A stretch of 64,000 nucleotides of DNA from Gallaecimonas mangrovi. Lineage in GTDB: Bacteria > Pseudomonadota > Gammaproteobacteria > Enterobacterales > Gallaecimonadaceae. The position numbers and the translations under genes are program-made. Numbering within the stretch: the first letter of the stretch is position 1; each line of letters begins with the position of its first letter. The notes under the pieces are model-generated. The model did not search any database. It saw only the letters and a list, made by a program, of their open reading frames with translations, and was not told the origin of the DNA. Positions 54,319-64,000 of the stretch are shown here, in pieces. Where the stretch lies: assembly GCF_003367375.1 (NCBI RefSeq), contig NZ_CP031416.1, forward strand, positions 3,479,501-3,543,500, written 5' to 3'.

Positions 54319-57300
54319 GACTTGGACTCCTTAGGAACGCTGAGTGTTGGCGCACTTTTGGCGGCGGTAGCGGTGGTGGGCTTGGCAGCGGGGCTTGCGG
54401 CTTTGCCGGTGTTACTCGCGGCCTTGGTTGCCGCCTTTGCCGAGCCTTTATTGTCAGTTTTGCCATTGTTATCCGACTCTGGGGCCTTGGGCAAGGTAAC
54501 AGAGCCTTTGGACCGGGACACTTCTTCAAGGTGCGGCTTATCAATGGTGCCGGTGAGGTTAAAGCGAATTTCGGTAATAACGTCGATAACCGGCCCAAAG
54601 ATCTTGGTAAGCGCATATACCGCCACCCCGGTTACCGGCGTTACCGCAAAGGCCGCCAATACCGGCAAGTTACCGGTTACATTGGGCTTAAAGGAGATGT
54701 CGTAAGCAAGCTTACTGCTTACCAAATCAGTCCAGCCTTCGGCGCTCATGTCGCCTACTACGCCGTCCATTTTGATTTTATTGGAGCGCAGCACGCCGTT
54801 TTTAATTTCGCCTGAGGCATGAATGCTGTCGAAATAAAGGCCTTTGTCGAACAGGTCTCTAAAATCCAGAGCCAGTTTTCGCCGCAGCGAGTCAAAACTA
54901 AATACGGTCAGTAAACGCGCACCTTTGTCTGATACATCAGCCACATAGCCTTGGCCCAAAGACGAATCGACCTTACCGTTGAGTTTGGCAAGGGCAAAAT
55001 CTTGCGGCCCACCCGGCCAGGTGAGTTGTAGCTGCGCTTTTGCCGGTGCGTCTCGCAAGCTCGAGGCGATACCAAGGGCATCAACGTATTTACCAACATC
55101 GTCAATTTTGGCCTGCATGTCCACGTCGGTAACATTGTCTTTGGCAAGCCAGGTACCGGAGCCAGAAACACTGCCGTGCGGGTTTTGCTGTTTAATCACC
55201 GGCAGCAATAAATCGCTGCCCTGCAAGCGCCCTTCAACGCGAATTTGCCCGAGTTTAATGCCCAAAATATTGCAGCTGGCACAATAGAACTGGAACGGGG
55301 GAATATCAGACGGCTTAAGGCCTGCGCCCAATCCGCCTTTGCCGCTGCCTTTGTTCCAGGTTTGAATATCGACTCGGTCCAGGTTCACCAGTAATGGGTC
55401 AACGCCCCAATTAACCGGCAGCCACATGGAACCTTCCACTTCCTTACTGGCGAGTTTCACCCGCCAACTGTTATTTTCCAGCTTGGCATGGGCACTGATG
55501 CTATCGAGGTTTTGATCAAAGGCGAGCAGCTTGCCAATGTTGGCGTCAATCTGCGTAAGCGGCGCCATAAAGTCGCTACCACCGCCACCACTGCTATGAA
55601 AACCCGCCAGCGCCTTACTCCAGGCACCACTGTCCAGGGCGCTGACGCCCACACTTAGGCTGCCCGCACCTTTGACTTGTTCTGGCATCGGCGCATAGCC
55701 CACACCGAGCTGCCAACTTTGCACCTTGTTTTTGACAAAAAGAGCATGGCCCATGGCGCGCTTGCCTAAGCTGGCGTTGATATCCACGCCATTTTCATCG
55801 CCCTTCGCCGTTACCAGCAAGGGCCAGGCTTCATTGGCCGTTTTATTGGCCGGGAATGGATAAGGGCTGGAGATACCTTTGAGGTCACTTTCGCCATTGG
55901 CGGTGAGGTTAAAACCGCCTTGGTGGATCAGCAGGCCCAGCTTACCGCGCCAATGGCTTTGCCCCTTGAGTTTAAGGCCGTCAACATCATTAAAATCATC
56001 GGCGCTAAAGCGGCCACCCAGTCCCAAGTTAACCTGATAGCCCTTAGTTTGTTCTTTACCGTCGAGCTTAACCGATACCGGCTGACCATAGAGCTTGCCC
56101 TCTAGTGAGGTGGCGCTGATATGGTCGTTGGCAAAATCCAGCTGACCACTGACAGCGGTTAAATCAAAAGCGTCCAGCACCCGTACCTGATTATCCGCAA
56201 AATCAACCTTACCTTTGGCCAGGACTTCACCACCGGTGAGGGGAATATCCAGCGACAACTGCCCTTTAACGTCACCACTTACCACTAAACTGTCGAGCGC
56301 CGCCCCCACCGAATCGGCCAGGGGCGAGGCTTTCATCAAGTCATGTACCGGTTTCGCGCCAGATTTGGCGTGGCCTTCAATATGCAGTTTGGGTTGATGC
56401 CCAAGGTTGGGAATGGCCGCGGTGAGATTGGCTACCGGCACCGCCGCCAGCGTTGATTTAGGCGCCGACAGCAGCATGCCGGCGTCTTCAAAGCGCACCT
56501 GGGTGCTGGGACTTAACAAATCAGGCCAGTGGTCGTCGAAGTTAAAGTCCAAATCGCTGACATCGGCGGTGGCCAAAAAGGTGCCGGCATTGTCGCTAAA
56601 GGGGAAGCTGTGCAGCGGGCCCTGCCAAAGCACTACCCCCTTGCCAGTACCGCCTTTAAGGGCGGCGGTGAGGTAGTCAGAAACCTTGGTTGGCATCACG
56701 GTAAGTGGCAGATAATTCCCCACCTTGCCCACATTGACCTTGCTAACATCCACCTTCAACGCCAGGCTCGGGTTATCACCAAAGTCCATTTTGCCGCGGG
56801 CAGCAAAGGCCAAATCTTCGGTTTTTGCCTGGAACTGGCCGGTTCGCATTTGCCAGGTATGGTTGTCGTAGAGCAGCCAAATATCGCCTTGCAGACGGCT
56901 AATGGTGAAAGGCGCTCGAAAATGCGGGCCCGGGTCGATGGTGACATCGCTATCGTCAAAGCGGGCAATACCCTGGGTGCCGGCCCATGACAACTTCACC
57001 TTGAGATTTTTCATCCCCGGCAGTTTGTCTTTGGCACTCCAGTTCATATCCACCGTGGCATTACCCGACAGTTCCCAATGGTGGTTTGCCGCTAGGTACA
57101 GGTCGCGAATTTCGCCGTTGGGGCGGGCCACCGCCAACCAGCCTTTGATCGGCGGCGGCAAGCTGCGCCACAGATTTAAAAGCGGCGTCAGTGGCGCTAA
57201 ACGCAGGCGCTGGGCATACAAAAGGTGGTCGTGGCGCTGCTGGCGAAACTGCAGCTGGCCCAGTTCCCAAGGCTTACCGTCGGTACTGACATCGGCATCG

Positions 57301-58250
57301 CGGCTATCAAGTTGCCAACCGCCGTCGGTGGCGTTAAAGCTAAGAGCCCAGTGGTTTACCTTGATTTGGTGATGGTCAAAAGACAGGGCGCTGTCTTTTA
57401 GCAGCATTTCGCCGCCAACCGCTTTGCCCTTGGAAAAATCCAGCCACAGCTGTGAATTAAGCGTGCCCTTGTCAATGGTGAGCGAATCGCCCAAAAAGGT
57501 ATTTACCCAAGGGTCCAAGTGCAAATCTTGTGCGTCAACATAAAGGCGGGCATCCAGGTCTTTCACCCGCGACGCCAGGCCATAGAGGTCGAGAATAAAA
57601 CGCACCTGCTGGTCGCCATACTCGCGAATACTGGCATAACCCACCGCTTGGTGCCGGTAACGGCCACCCAGCCAGGACATTTTGCTAATTTCGATGGTGC
57701 GGTAGCCGTATCGTGACGGCAGCTCTATTTCAGAGTTGGTAAGCTTGGCCGTGGAAAGCTGCCGCAAAAACAGCAGCTCCAATTGGTGGCGGCCATGGCG
57801 GTGGGACGGCGATTCTTTGTCGCCACTGCTGGCGTTATCGGTGCTGTCATCGTCATCGCTTTTTGGCCAGCGCTCAACATTGAGCTTCATGCCATCGGCG
57901 TTCAAAAAGGCGAGTTTTGGCTCCATCGAAAACAGGCTTGCCCAAAACCGCAGCCCCACCGATAACTCTTTGACATGCAACTTGATATTGCCATCGGGGT
58001 CGGTCAGGGAAACCCCTTCAAAATCGAACTTGGGCCCCAGACCTTGCCAGTCGCCCTTCGCCTGGTCGATAACTAGGTGCAGCCCCCACTGGCTGTTGGC
58101 TTTATCCACCAAATAAGGGCGCACATCGTCCAGGCGGTGCACCAGCAGCCGGGCAGCCGACACCAGTAAAGCGGCCAGCAACAAGATAATTGCCAGTAAC
58201 AGCCAAGCTTTACGTGCTAGCCAACCCAATACTGCATGCAGCCTGCCCAC
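54315..58250 (-). CDS. yhdP: Giant AsmA-like envelope protein YhdP
   Basis: AsmA-like protein of the bridge type that in E. coli, with TamB and YdbH, moves phospholipid from the inner to the outer membrane. The start is GTG 58250, overlapping the rng stop TAG by one base. One N-terminal membrane helix (residues 14-33) is followed by a very long beta-rich periplasmic part containing the DUF3971 and AsmA-like C-terminal regions (RLLTVFSFDSLRRKLALDFRD). The length of 1311 is close to E. coli YhdP (1266). The last 60 or so residues are a low-complexity Ala/Lys/Thr/Pro tail, not typical of the family. Confidence 0.92.
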   Translation of the reverse strand: MGRLHAVLGWLARKAWLLLAIILLLAALLVSAARLLVHRLDDVRPYLVDKANSQWGLHLVIDQAKGDWQGLGPKFDFEGVSLTDPDGNIKLHVKELSVGLRFWASLFSMEPKLAFLNADGMKLNVERWPKSDDDDSTDNASSGDKESPSHRHGRHQLELLFLRQLSTAKLTNSEIELPSRYGYRTIEISKMSWLGGRYRHQAVGYASIREYGDQQVRFILDLYGLASRVKDLDARLYVDAQDLHLDPWVNTFLGDSLTIDKGTLNSQLWLDFSKGKAVGGEMLLKDSALSFDHHQIKVNHWALSFNATDGGWQLDSRDADVSTDGKPWELGQLQFRQQRHDHLLYAQRLRLAPLTPLLNLWRSLPPPIKGWLAVARPNGEIRDLYLAANHHWELSGNATVDMNWSAKDKLPGMKNLKVKLSWAGTQGIARFDDSDVTIDPGPHFRAPFTISRLQGDIWLLYDNHTWQMRTGQFQAKTEDLAFAARGKMDFGDNPSLALKVDVSKVNVGKVGNYLPLTVMPTKVSDYLTAALKGGTGKGVVLWQGPLHSFPFSDNAGTFLATADVSDLDFNFDDHWPDLLSPSTQVRFEDAGMLLSAPKSTLAAVPVANLTAAIPNLGHQPKLHIEGHAKSGAKPVHDLMKASPLADSVGAALDSLVVSGDVKGQLSLDIPLTGGEVLAKGKVDFADNQVRVLDAFDLTAVSGQLDFANDHISATSLEGKLYGQPVSVKLDGKEQTKGYQVNLGLGGRFSADDFNDVDGLKLKGQSHWRGKLGLLIHQGGFNLTANGESDLKGISSPYPFPANKTANEAWPLLVTAKGDENGVDINASLGKRAMGHALFVKNKVQSWQLGVGYAPMPEQVKGAGSLSVGVSALDSGAWSKALAGFHSSGGGGSDFMAPLTQIDANIGKLLAFDQNLDSISAHAKLENNSWRVKLASKEVEGSMWLPVNWGVDPLLVNLDRVDIQTWNKGSGKGGLGAGLKPSDIPPFQFYCASCNILGIKLGQIRVEGRLQGSDLLLPVIKQQNPHGSVSGSGTWLAKDNVTDVDMQAKIDDVGKYVDALGIASSLRDAPAKAQLQLTWPGGPQDFALAKLNGKVDSSLGQGYVADVSDKGARLLTVFSFDSLRRKLALDFRDLFDKGLYFDSIHASGEIKNGVLRSNKIKMDGVVGDMSAEGWTDLVSSKLAYDISFKPNVTGNLPVLAAFAVTPVTGVAVYALTKIFGPVIDVITEIRFNLTGTIDKPHLEEVSRSKGSVTLPKAPESDNNGKTDNKGSAKAATKAASNTGKAASPAAKPTTATAAKSAPTLSVPKESKS

Positions 58251-59719
58251 TACATCATCACCACATCAAACTGGTCTTGGTTGTAGAGCGGCTCGGCCTG
58301 AATTTTCACCTGTTTGCCCATAAAGACTTCCAGCTCCGCCAGCGCATGGGACTCATCGTCGGTCAGTGCTTCAGCAACCTGTGGCGAGGCATAGACCACA
58401 AATTTGTCGGCATCATAGGCGCGGTGTACCCGCAAAATTTCCCGCAGAATTTCAAAGCACACCGTTTCAACGGTTTTAACCCGGCCACGGCCACGGCATA
58501 CCGGGCATTCGCCGCAGAGAATATGTTCAAGGCTTTCACGGGTGCGCTTACGGGTCATTTCCACCAAGCCAAGGGCAGAGAACCCATTAACCGAGGTTTT
58601 GGCGCGGTCTTTGACCAAGGCCTGTTCCAGGCTTTGTAGCACCCGGCGGCGGTGGTCTTCATCAAGCATGTCGATAAAATCAATGATGATAATGCCGCCC
58701 AAATTACGCAGCCGCAGTTGCCGGGCGATGGCCTGGGTAGCCTCAACGTTGGTGTTGAAGATGGTTTCTTCTAAATTGCGCCTGCCGACAAAGGCACCGG
58801 TATTGATGTCGATGGTGGTCATGGCCTCGGTTTGATCGATGATCAGGTAGCCGCCAGATTTTAGCTCTACCTTACGGTCCAGCGCCCGCTGCACTTCGTT
58901 CTCGACATCGAACAAATCAAAAATGGGCCTGTCCCCAGAGTAATACTCCAACACCTTGCAAAGTTCTGGGACAAACTCTTCGCAAAAGTCGCACAGGCTT
59001 TCATAGGTGAGTTTTGAATCCACCCGGATACGGTCTAAATCGGTACCGACAAAATCGCGCAAAATGCGGTGCGCCAAGCTCAGCTCTTCATAGAGCATGC
59101 TACGGGTGGTATTGCGGGCACGGCGCTCTTCTATTTTTTTCCACAGCCGGCGCAAAAAAGCCGCGTCTTCTTTAAATTCGCGCTCCCCTACCCCTTCGGC
59201 GGCGGTACGCACAATAAAGCCGCCAGCGTCATCACTGAAAGGCTCAACCAAGTCTTTAAGGCGCGCTCTTTCTTCTTCGTTTTCAATGCGCTGAGACACC
59301 CCTACATGGGTAGCCCCTGGCATAAACACCAAATAGCGCGACGGCAGGGTGATATCGGTGGTCAAGCGGGCGCCCTTGGTACCCAGCGGATCTTTTACCA
59401 CCTGCACCACAATATCTTGGCCTTCATGCACCAGCCTGGCGATATCACCGGTTTGAAAGGGGCGAAGGTCATCGTCGTCTAACCCTTCACCGGGAGGAAT
59501 AATGTCAGAGGCGTGCAAAAACGCGGCTTTATCCAGGCCGATATCAACAAAGGCGGCCTGCATACCCGGCAGTACCCGGCTAACCCGGCCTTTATAGATA
59601 TTGCCCACCAAGCCGCGCTTGGCCGACCGTTCGATATGCAATTCTTGCAAAATGCCCGTTTCCACCAGGGCAACCCGGGTTTCAGACGGGGTAGTGTTGA
59701 TCAGTAACTCGGCACTCAT
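58250..59719 (-). CDS. rng: Ribonuclease G
   Basis: Single-strand-specific endoribonuclease that matures 16S rRNA 5' ends and processes some mRNAs. The N-terminal S1 domain begins LINTTPSETRVALVETG and includes NIYKGRVSRVLPGMQAAFVDIG. The catalytic RNase E/G core has GGYLIIDQTEAMTTIDINTG, IIIDFIDM and the Zn-link CGECPVCRGRGRV. The length of 489 equals E. coli RNase G. There is no long C-terminal scaffold, so it is RNase G and not RNase E. It overlaps maf by 4 bp. Confidence 0.96.
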   Translation of the reverse strand: MSAELLINTTPSETRVALVETGILQELHIERSAKRGLVGNIYKGRVSRVLPGMQAAFVDIGLDKAAFLHASDIIPPGEGLDDDDLRPFQTGDIARLVHEGQDIVVQVVKDPLGTKGARLTTDITLPSRYLVFMPGATHVGVSQRIENEEERARLKDLVEPFSDDAGGFIVRTAAEGVGEREFKEDAAFLRRLWKKIEERRARNTTRSMLYEELSLAHRILRDFVGTDLDRIRVDSKLTYESLCDFCEEFVPELCKVLEYYSGDRPIFDLFDVENEVQRALDRKVELKSGGYLIIDQTEAMTTIDINTGAFVGRRNLEETIFNTNVEATQAIARQLRLRNLGGIIIIDFIDMLDEDHRRRVLQSLEQALVKDRAKTSVNGFSALGLVEMTRKRTRESLEHILCGECPVCRGRGRVKTVETVCFEILREILRVHRAYDADKFVVYASPQVAEALTDDESHALAELEVFMGKQVKIQAEPLYNQDQFDVVMM

Positions 59720-60297
59720 TCATGCTCCTTGGCCAGAAACCGATTGAGCAGACGTTCTGTCTCCATCAAGGGTAAGCCTACCACGGCAAAATAACTGCCC
59801 GACAAATGACTGACAAATCGGCCACCGCGGCCCTGAATGCCATAACCACCGGCTTTATCCGCCGGTTCGCCAGTATGCCAATAGGCGGTAATTTCGGCGT
59901 CTGTGAGGTGGGTAAAGGTCACGGTGCTGGTGACCACCTCACTTAATGTACGACCGCCAGCACTGACAGCAATGGCGGTATGAATTTGATGACTGCGCCC
60001 CGACATGGCGCGCAGCATCTTGGCTGCATCGCTTTGGTTTAAGGGTTTGACCAGTATTTGCCCGTCCAATTCCCCAAGGGTGTCAGAACCTAAAACCGGC
60101 AACGGCTCAGGCGCCATCGCCGCCCCCGCCTCGGCTTTTTGCCGGGCCAGGCGCTCCACTAACGCCCGCGGCGTTTCACCAGGCTGTGGGCTCTCGTCAA
60201 TATCCGGGTTGAGTAGCGCAAAGGGACGGTCAAGCAGTTGCAGTAACTGGCGGCGCCTTGGCGAGGTAGACGCCAAGTAAAAAACTGGCGCCACCAC
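59716..60297 (-). CDS. yhdE: Nucleoside triphosphate pyrophosphatase, Maf family (YhdE)
   Basis: Maf-family pyrophosphatase that removes dTTP/UTP and modified nucleotides. I start at GTG 60297 (VVAPVFYLASTSPRRRQLL), sharing one base with the mreD stop as TAGTG; a longer frame from 60381 would put 28 unlikely residues inside mreD. Maf motifs are ASTSPRR, DESPQPGETP, GSDTL and a GGYGIQGRGG end region. The product is 193 residues. The mreBCD-maf-rng order is conserved. Confidence 0.92.
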   Translation of the reverse strand: MVAPVFYLASTSPRRRQLLQLLDRPFALLNPDIDESPQPGETPRALVERLARQKAEAGAAMAPEPLPVLGSDTLGELDGQILVKPLNQSDAAKMLRAMSGRSHQIHTAIAVSAGGRTLSEVVTSTVTFTHLTDAEITAYWHTGEPADKAGGYGIQGRGGRFVSHLSGSYFAVVGLPLMETERLLNRFLAKEHE

Positions 60298-60767
60298 TAG
60301 CGCACCCGAAACCGGCGCCGCATTCGGCGCAGTAGCGGGAATAACCACAACCACATGGCGGCACTGGTGAGCACCGGCCAAAAATAATGGGCGGTCACCA
60401 CCACGTTATGGGTGAGATGCTCAAGCCAGAACACCAGCAATAACTTAGCCGCCACCAACAAGGCAGCCACGCCGGCTTGTTGCCAAACCGGGAAGTTGCG
60501 CACCCGCTGAAAATTCATGCCAGCGACATAAATCACCAGGGTCAGCGCTAAGGCATGTACGCCCAAGGTGGTACCCAGCATGATGTCAATCAGCAGGCCG
60601 CAGCACCACGCCACCCCTACACTGACCCGATGCGGCAAGGCCAGGGTCCAGTACAGCAGCACCAGTAATACCCAGTCAGGGCGAAAGACATCGATAGCCA
60701 AGGGTAATGGGATTATTGCCATCACCAAGGCCAGCAGCAGTGACAAGCCAATCACAATCACGTTCAT
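60297..60767 (-). CDS. mreD: Rod shape-determining protein MreD
   Basis: Small integral membrane protein of the elongasome, with MreB and MreC. The 156-residue product has five to six hydrophobic segments and the family motif PLAIDVFRPDWVLLVLLYW near the N-terminus. It overlaps mreC by 4 bp and maf by 1 bp. Confidence 0.94.
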   Translation of the reverse strand: MNVIVIGLSLLLALVMAIIPLPLAIDVFRPDWVLLVLLYWTLALPHRVSVGVAWCCGLLIDIMLGTTLGVHALALTLVIYVAGMNFQRVRNFPVWQQAGVAALLVAAKLLLVFWLEHLTHNVVVTAHYFWPVLTSAAMWLWLFPLLRRMRRRFRVR

Positions 60768-61636
60768 GGCTTTTGCCCTTTACTGGCATGGGGATCGGGC
60801 GGCGGCGCAGCGGCTCTTTCGTTTGGCCAAATCAGCAACAGGTAACGCAGCCTATCAAGCTGTGCCAAGGGTTTGGCCAGCACCCGCGCAAAGGGCTTGC
60901 CTTCGTCAGAGAACACCGAAGTGACCTTGGCCACCGGGTAACCTTCAGGGAAACGGCCACCCAAGCCCGACGACAGCAGTAAATCACCAACCTTGATATC
61001 CGAGCGGTGCGGCACATGGCTAAGGCTTAGCTCGTCAATTTGGCCAGTGCCTGAGGCAATGGCGCGAATACCGTTACGCGCCACCCGCACCGGCACCGCG
61101 TGGGTGGCGTCGGTTATCAGCAGCACCCGCGCGGAGCTGGGGCCAACGCTGATGACCTGGCCGATAAGCCCTTGTGCATCCAGTACCGGTTGACCTTCAT
61201 AAACACCGCTGTTGCGGCCCTTGTTGATCATGATTTGCAAGGTGAAGGGGTCGGAGTCAACCGTCATCACCTCGGCCACCATTTTGCGCGGGTCGGTGCG
61301 AGGCTGAGAGCCCAACAAGGCTCGCAGTTGGTTATTTTCTTGCTCTAGAAAGGTCAGGTGTTGCAGGCGCTCAGACATTTCCAGCAACTGGTTTTTCAGC
61401 TGGGCGTTTTGCTCTTTCAAGCGCGAACGGGTGGTTAATTCCCCGGAACTCCAGCTCAGCAACCGTGTTGGCGCATCGGCAAGATACTGAATGGGGGTCA
61501 CTAACGAATTTAAGTAAAACCGAGCCGCATCGAAACGATGTTGCCAATGGTCCAGAAAAATAATCACAAAGGACACCACCACCAGCAGCAATAAACGCCA
61601 CTGAAGCGAGGGGCCTCTCGAAAAAATCGGCTTCAT
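60764..61636 (-). CDS. mreC: Rod shape-determining protein MreC
   Basis: Bitopic elongasome protein that activates PBP2/RodA. It starts MKPIFSRGPSLQWRLLLLVV, with one membrane helix at about residues 13-31. A periplasmic coiled coil follows at about 70-105 (LKEQNAQLKNQLLEMSERLQ), then the beta domains with INKGRNSGVYEGQPVLDAQG and SSGLGGRFPEGYPVAKV. The length of 290 is usual. It follows mreB by 36 bp, a gap that contains a strong hairpin. Confidence 0.95.
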   Translation of the reverse strand: MKPIFSRGPSLQWRLLLLVVVSFVIIFLDHWQHRFDAARFYLNSLVTPIQYLADAPTRLLSWSSGELTTRSRLKEQNAQLKNQLLEMSERLQHLTFLEQENNQLRALLGSQPRTDPRKMVAEVMTVDSDPFTLQIMINKGRNSGVYEGQPVLDAQGLIGQVISVGPSSARVLLITDATHAVPVRVARNGIRAIASGTGQIDELSLSHVPHRSDIKVGDLLLSSGLGGRFPEGYPVAKVTSVFSDEGKPFARVLAKPLAQLDRLRYLLLIWPNERAAAPPPDPHASKGQKP

Positions 61637-61646
61637 AAGGTAAGTC

Positions 61647-61665
61647 GGGCGCCCAATGGGCGCCC
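61647..61665 (-). promoter_or_regulatory. Intercistronic hairpin between mreB and mreC
   Basis: Two GGGCGCCC arms (61647-61654 and 61658-61665) with a 3-base loop fill the mreB-mreC gap, without a T run. It is more likely an mRNA-stability or processing element than a terminator. Confidence 0.6.
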
Positions 61666-61672
61666 TTAATCA

Positions 61673-62764
<1,092 letters not shown>

Positions 62765-62872
62765 CTAACTTTACCAACGGCACTGGTCATCCACAAGCAA
62801 GGGAATGCCCTGGTCAGCCGACGACGCGTATTTATTTGTTCTGTTCAGATTTCTAAGGCCCGTTAAAAGCCC

Positions 62873-64000
62873 TTATGGCGGGTTGGTTCCCCAAATTTCC
62901 TGCCAGTAAATCTGCTTGTCATTACCATGGTAGCGACCAAAATAACCGGTGGCCTGAGGGTTTTGGTCACCATTTGCGGTGCCTTGCCAGGCATATTTGA
63001 GCCAATCGGCCACCGCAGCCTGAACTGTTACCTGTGCTGGCGCGCCAGCAGCGCCCAGGTAAATGGCCTGATATGGCAGTACACCCGATGCCGCTGTGCC
63101 GCCACTGCCATTGGCCAAAGATTGCGGGTTAGCGCTGTAATAATCCCCATTACTGCTATTAACCGACACCGTGAGACTGCTTGTACCTTGGGCCACCACG
63201 GTGCAGCTGTCGTCGTTACTGGCGGTAAAGTAATTACCGTTCCAGTACTGGGTGTGCAGCACCAGTGGCAGCGCTTCGTCTTCCGGGCCACTGGCATCGT
63301 CCAGCAGCGCCCGGCCATAACGTAGCGAACTCAAACTTCCCCAAAGGTTAGCGCTGGTCAAGGTCATGGTGCTGTCACTCATGGTAGTGGCGCGATTGGC
63401 ATCGTTTTCACCATCGTCGTAGCTCACCCCCACTTCGACATTGCTAAAGGGACCGTCTGGCGAACTTAACCGGTTGATTAAAATACTGTTATTGACAAAG
63501 CTGGCGATTTGCCCCTGGCTCCAACTCAGCGCAGGCGCGCTACCACCAAGGCGGCTTGATTGGTCACTGCCGTCAAACTCGGTCTGGTAGTTAAGGCTGC
63601 CTTTGGCAAAATCGCCAAAGTAGTTGTAGGTGCGGTCGCCCACGTAATTGATGGCGGTGAGGGTGCCGCTCAGGGTGAATGGTTGCCCCATATAGGTAAA
63701 GGCGGAGCACCCCTCGGTGATAGTGGCGTTCGACAAGCTGATGTAACGCGGTACAAATTTGCCAATCGCCAGGCTGGTAGAGGTGCCAATACTGCTACCA
63801 AAGTAGCTGGGTGGGGTGGCGGTAAATTTAAAGACGCCAACCTCACTGATGGTTTGGCTAAGGGTGGTCAGGGCGCTACTCGACATGGCGTGGTCGTAAC
63901 TGCTGTTGCCTAGGGTACCAGCCACACCGCCACTCGGCGCCACCAGGGTTGACGCCAGGCTGATACCGGTTTGCTGATAACTGGGCGTGGTAATGGCATT
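62873..64000 (-). CDS. mshQ: MSHA biogenesis MshQ-like protein, C-terminal part (5' end outside window)
   Basis: The frame is open to the window edge, so only the last 375 residues are seen. No signal peptide or start is visible. The sequence is Gly/Ser/Asn-rich and beta-rich, and it has the pattern of the DUF6701 C-terminal domain found in MshQ: FKFTATPPSYFGSSIGT, RYISLSNATITEGCSAFTYMG, the late LHTQYWNGNYFTASNDDSC and LPYQAIYLG. Two cysteines could pair. MshQ belongs to the mannose-sensitive haemagglutinin type IV pilus operon, which in many marine gammaproteobacteria lies directly upstream of mreB. The rest of the msh genes would be expected beyond the right edge. Confidence 0.75.
   Translation of the reverse strand, partial: NAITTPSYQQTGISLASTLVAPSGGVAGTLGNSSYDHAMSSSALTTLSQTISEVGVFKFTATPPSYFGSSIGTSTSLAIGKFVPRYISLSNATITEGCSAFTYMGQPFTLSGTLTAINYVGDRTYNYFGDFAKGSLNYQTEFDGSDQSSRLGGSAPALSWSQGQIASFVNNSILINRLSSPDGPFSNVEVGVSYDDGENDANRATTMSDSTMTLTSANLWGSLSSLRYGRALLDDASGPEDEALPLVLHTQYWNGNYFTASNDDSCTVVAQGTSSLTVSVNSSNGDYYSANPQSLANGSGGTAASGVLPYQAIYLGAAGAPAQVTVQAAVADWLKYAWQGTANGDQNPQATGYFGRYHGNDKQIYWQEIWGTNPP

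Overview
The window is chromosomal DNA of a gammaproteobacterium. It carries a meso-diaminopimelate type division and cell wall (dcw) cluster, a gammaproteobacterial RNase P RNA, the Mla and Lpt outer-membrane lipid systems, the SspA/SspB pair beside cytochrome bc1, the rpoN-hpf-ptsN-rapZ-npr block, and an mre cluster beside a MSHA-pilus mshQ-like gene. This order is like that of marine Alteromonadales/Aeromonadales-like bacteria; a Gallaecimonas-like organism is my best guess, but it rests on gene order and protein character, not on a search.

Layout. 1-14893 (minus strand): ftsA (cut by the window edge), ftsQ, ddl, murC, murG, ftsW, murD, mraY, murF, murE, ftsI, ftsL, rsmH, mraZ. Nearly every junction is a 1-8 bp overlap, and the operon is headed by a promoter and three 10-bp MraZ-binding repeats. 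14985-15454 is non-coding and holds a cluster of strong hairpins. 15496-15853 is rnpB (minus). rsmI (minus) then diverges from lpoA-yraN-diaA-dolP (plus). 20132-23805 (minus) is sspB, sspA and the bc1 genes petC, petB, petA. rplM-rpsI and zapE follow on minus. zapG, degQ and degS are on plus, with a probable sigma-E promoter before degQ. 29318-33870 (minus) is murA, ibaG and mlaBCDEF. 34173-40954 (plus) is kdsD, kdsC, lptC, lptA, lptB, rpoN, hpf, ptsN, rapZ, npr, followed by mgtE.

42416-53491 is the least conserved-looking part. The two subunits of the TldD/TldE protease, pmbA and tldD, flank darP, a secreted beta-helix protein, a three-gene ABC efflux operon (adaptor, ATPase, duplicated FtsX-type permease) and a GntP-family permease. 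The last 10 kb (minus) is tldD, a nitrilase-like amidase, yhdP, rng, maf, mreD, mreC and mreB, ending in the 3' part of an mshQ-like gene.

Together the window is mostly an envelope-building region: precursor synthesis (Mur, MraY), septal synthesis (FtsW/FtsI/FtsQ/FtsL), elongation (MreBCD), synthase activation (LpoA), outer-membrane lipid balance (Mla, YhdP, DolP), LPS Kdo synthesis and export (KdsD/KdsC, LptABC), and envelope stress sensing (DegS, DegQ). I see no tRNA gene, insertion sequence, prophage, CRISPR array or obvious novel defence system. The items most worth checking are the hairpin cluster at 15131-15275, the orphan efflux operon with its palindromic operator, the beta-helix protein with a possible small RNA upstream, and the sigma-E promoter of degQ.
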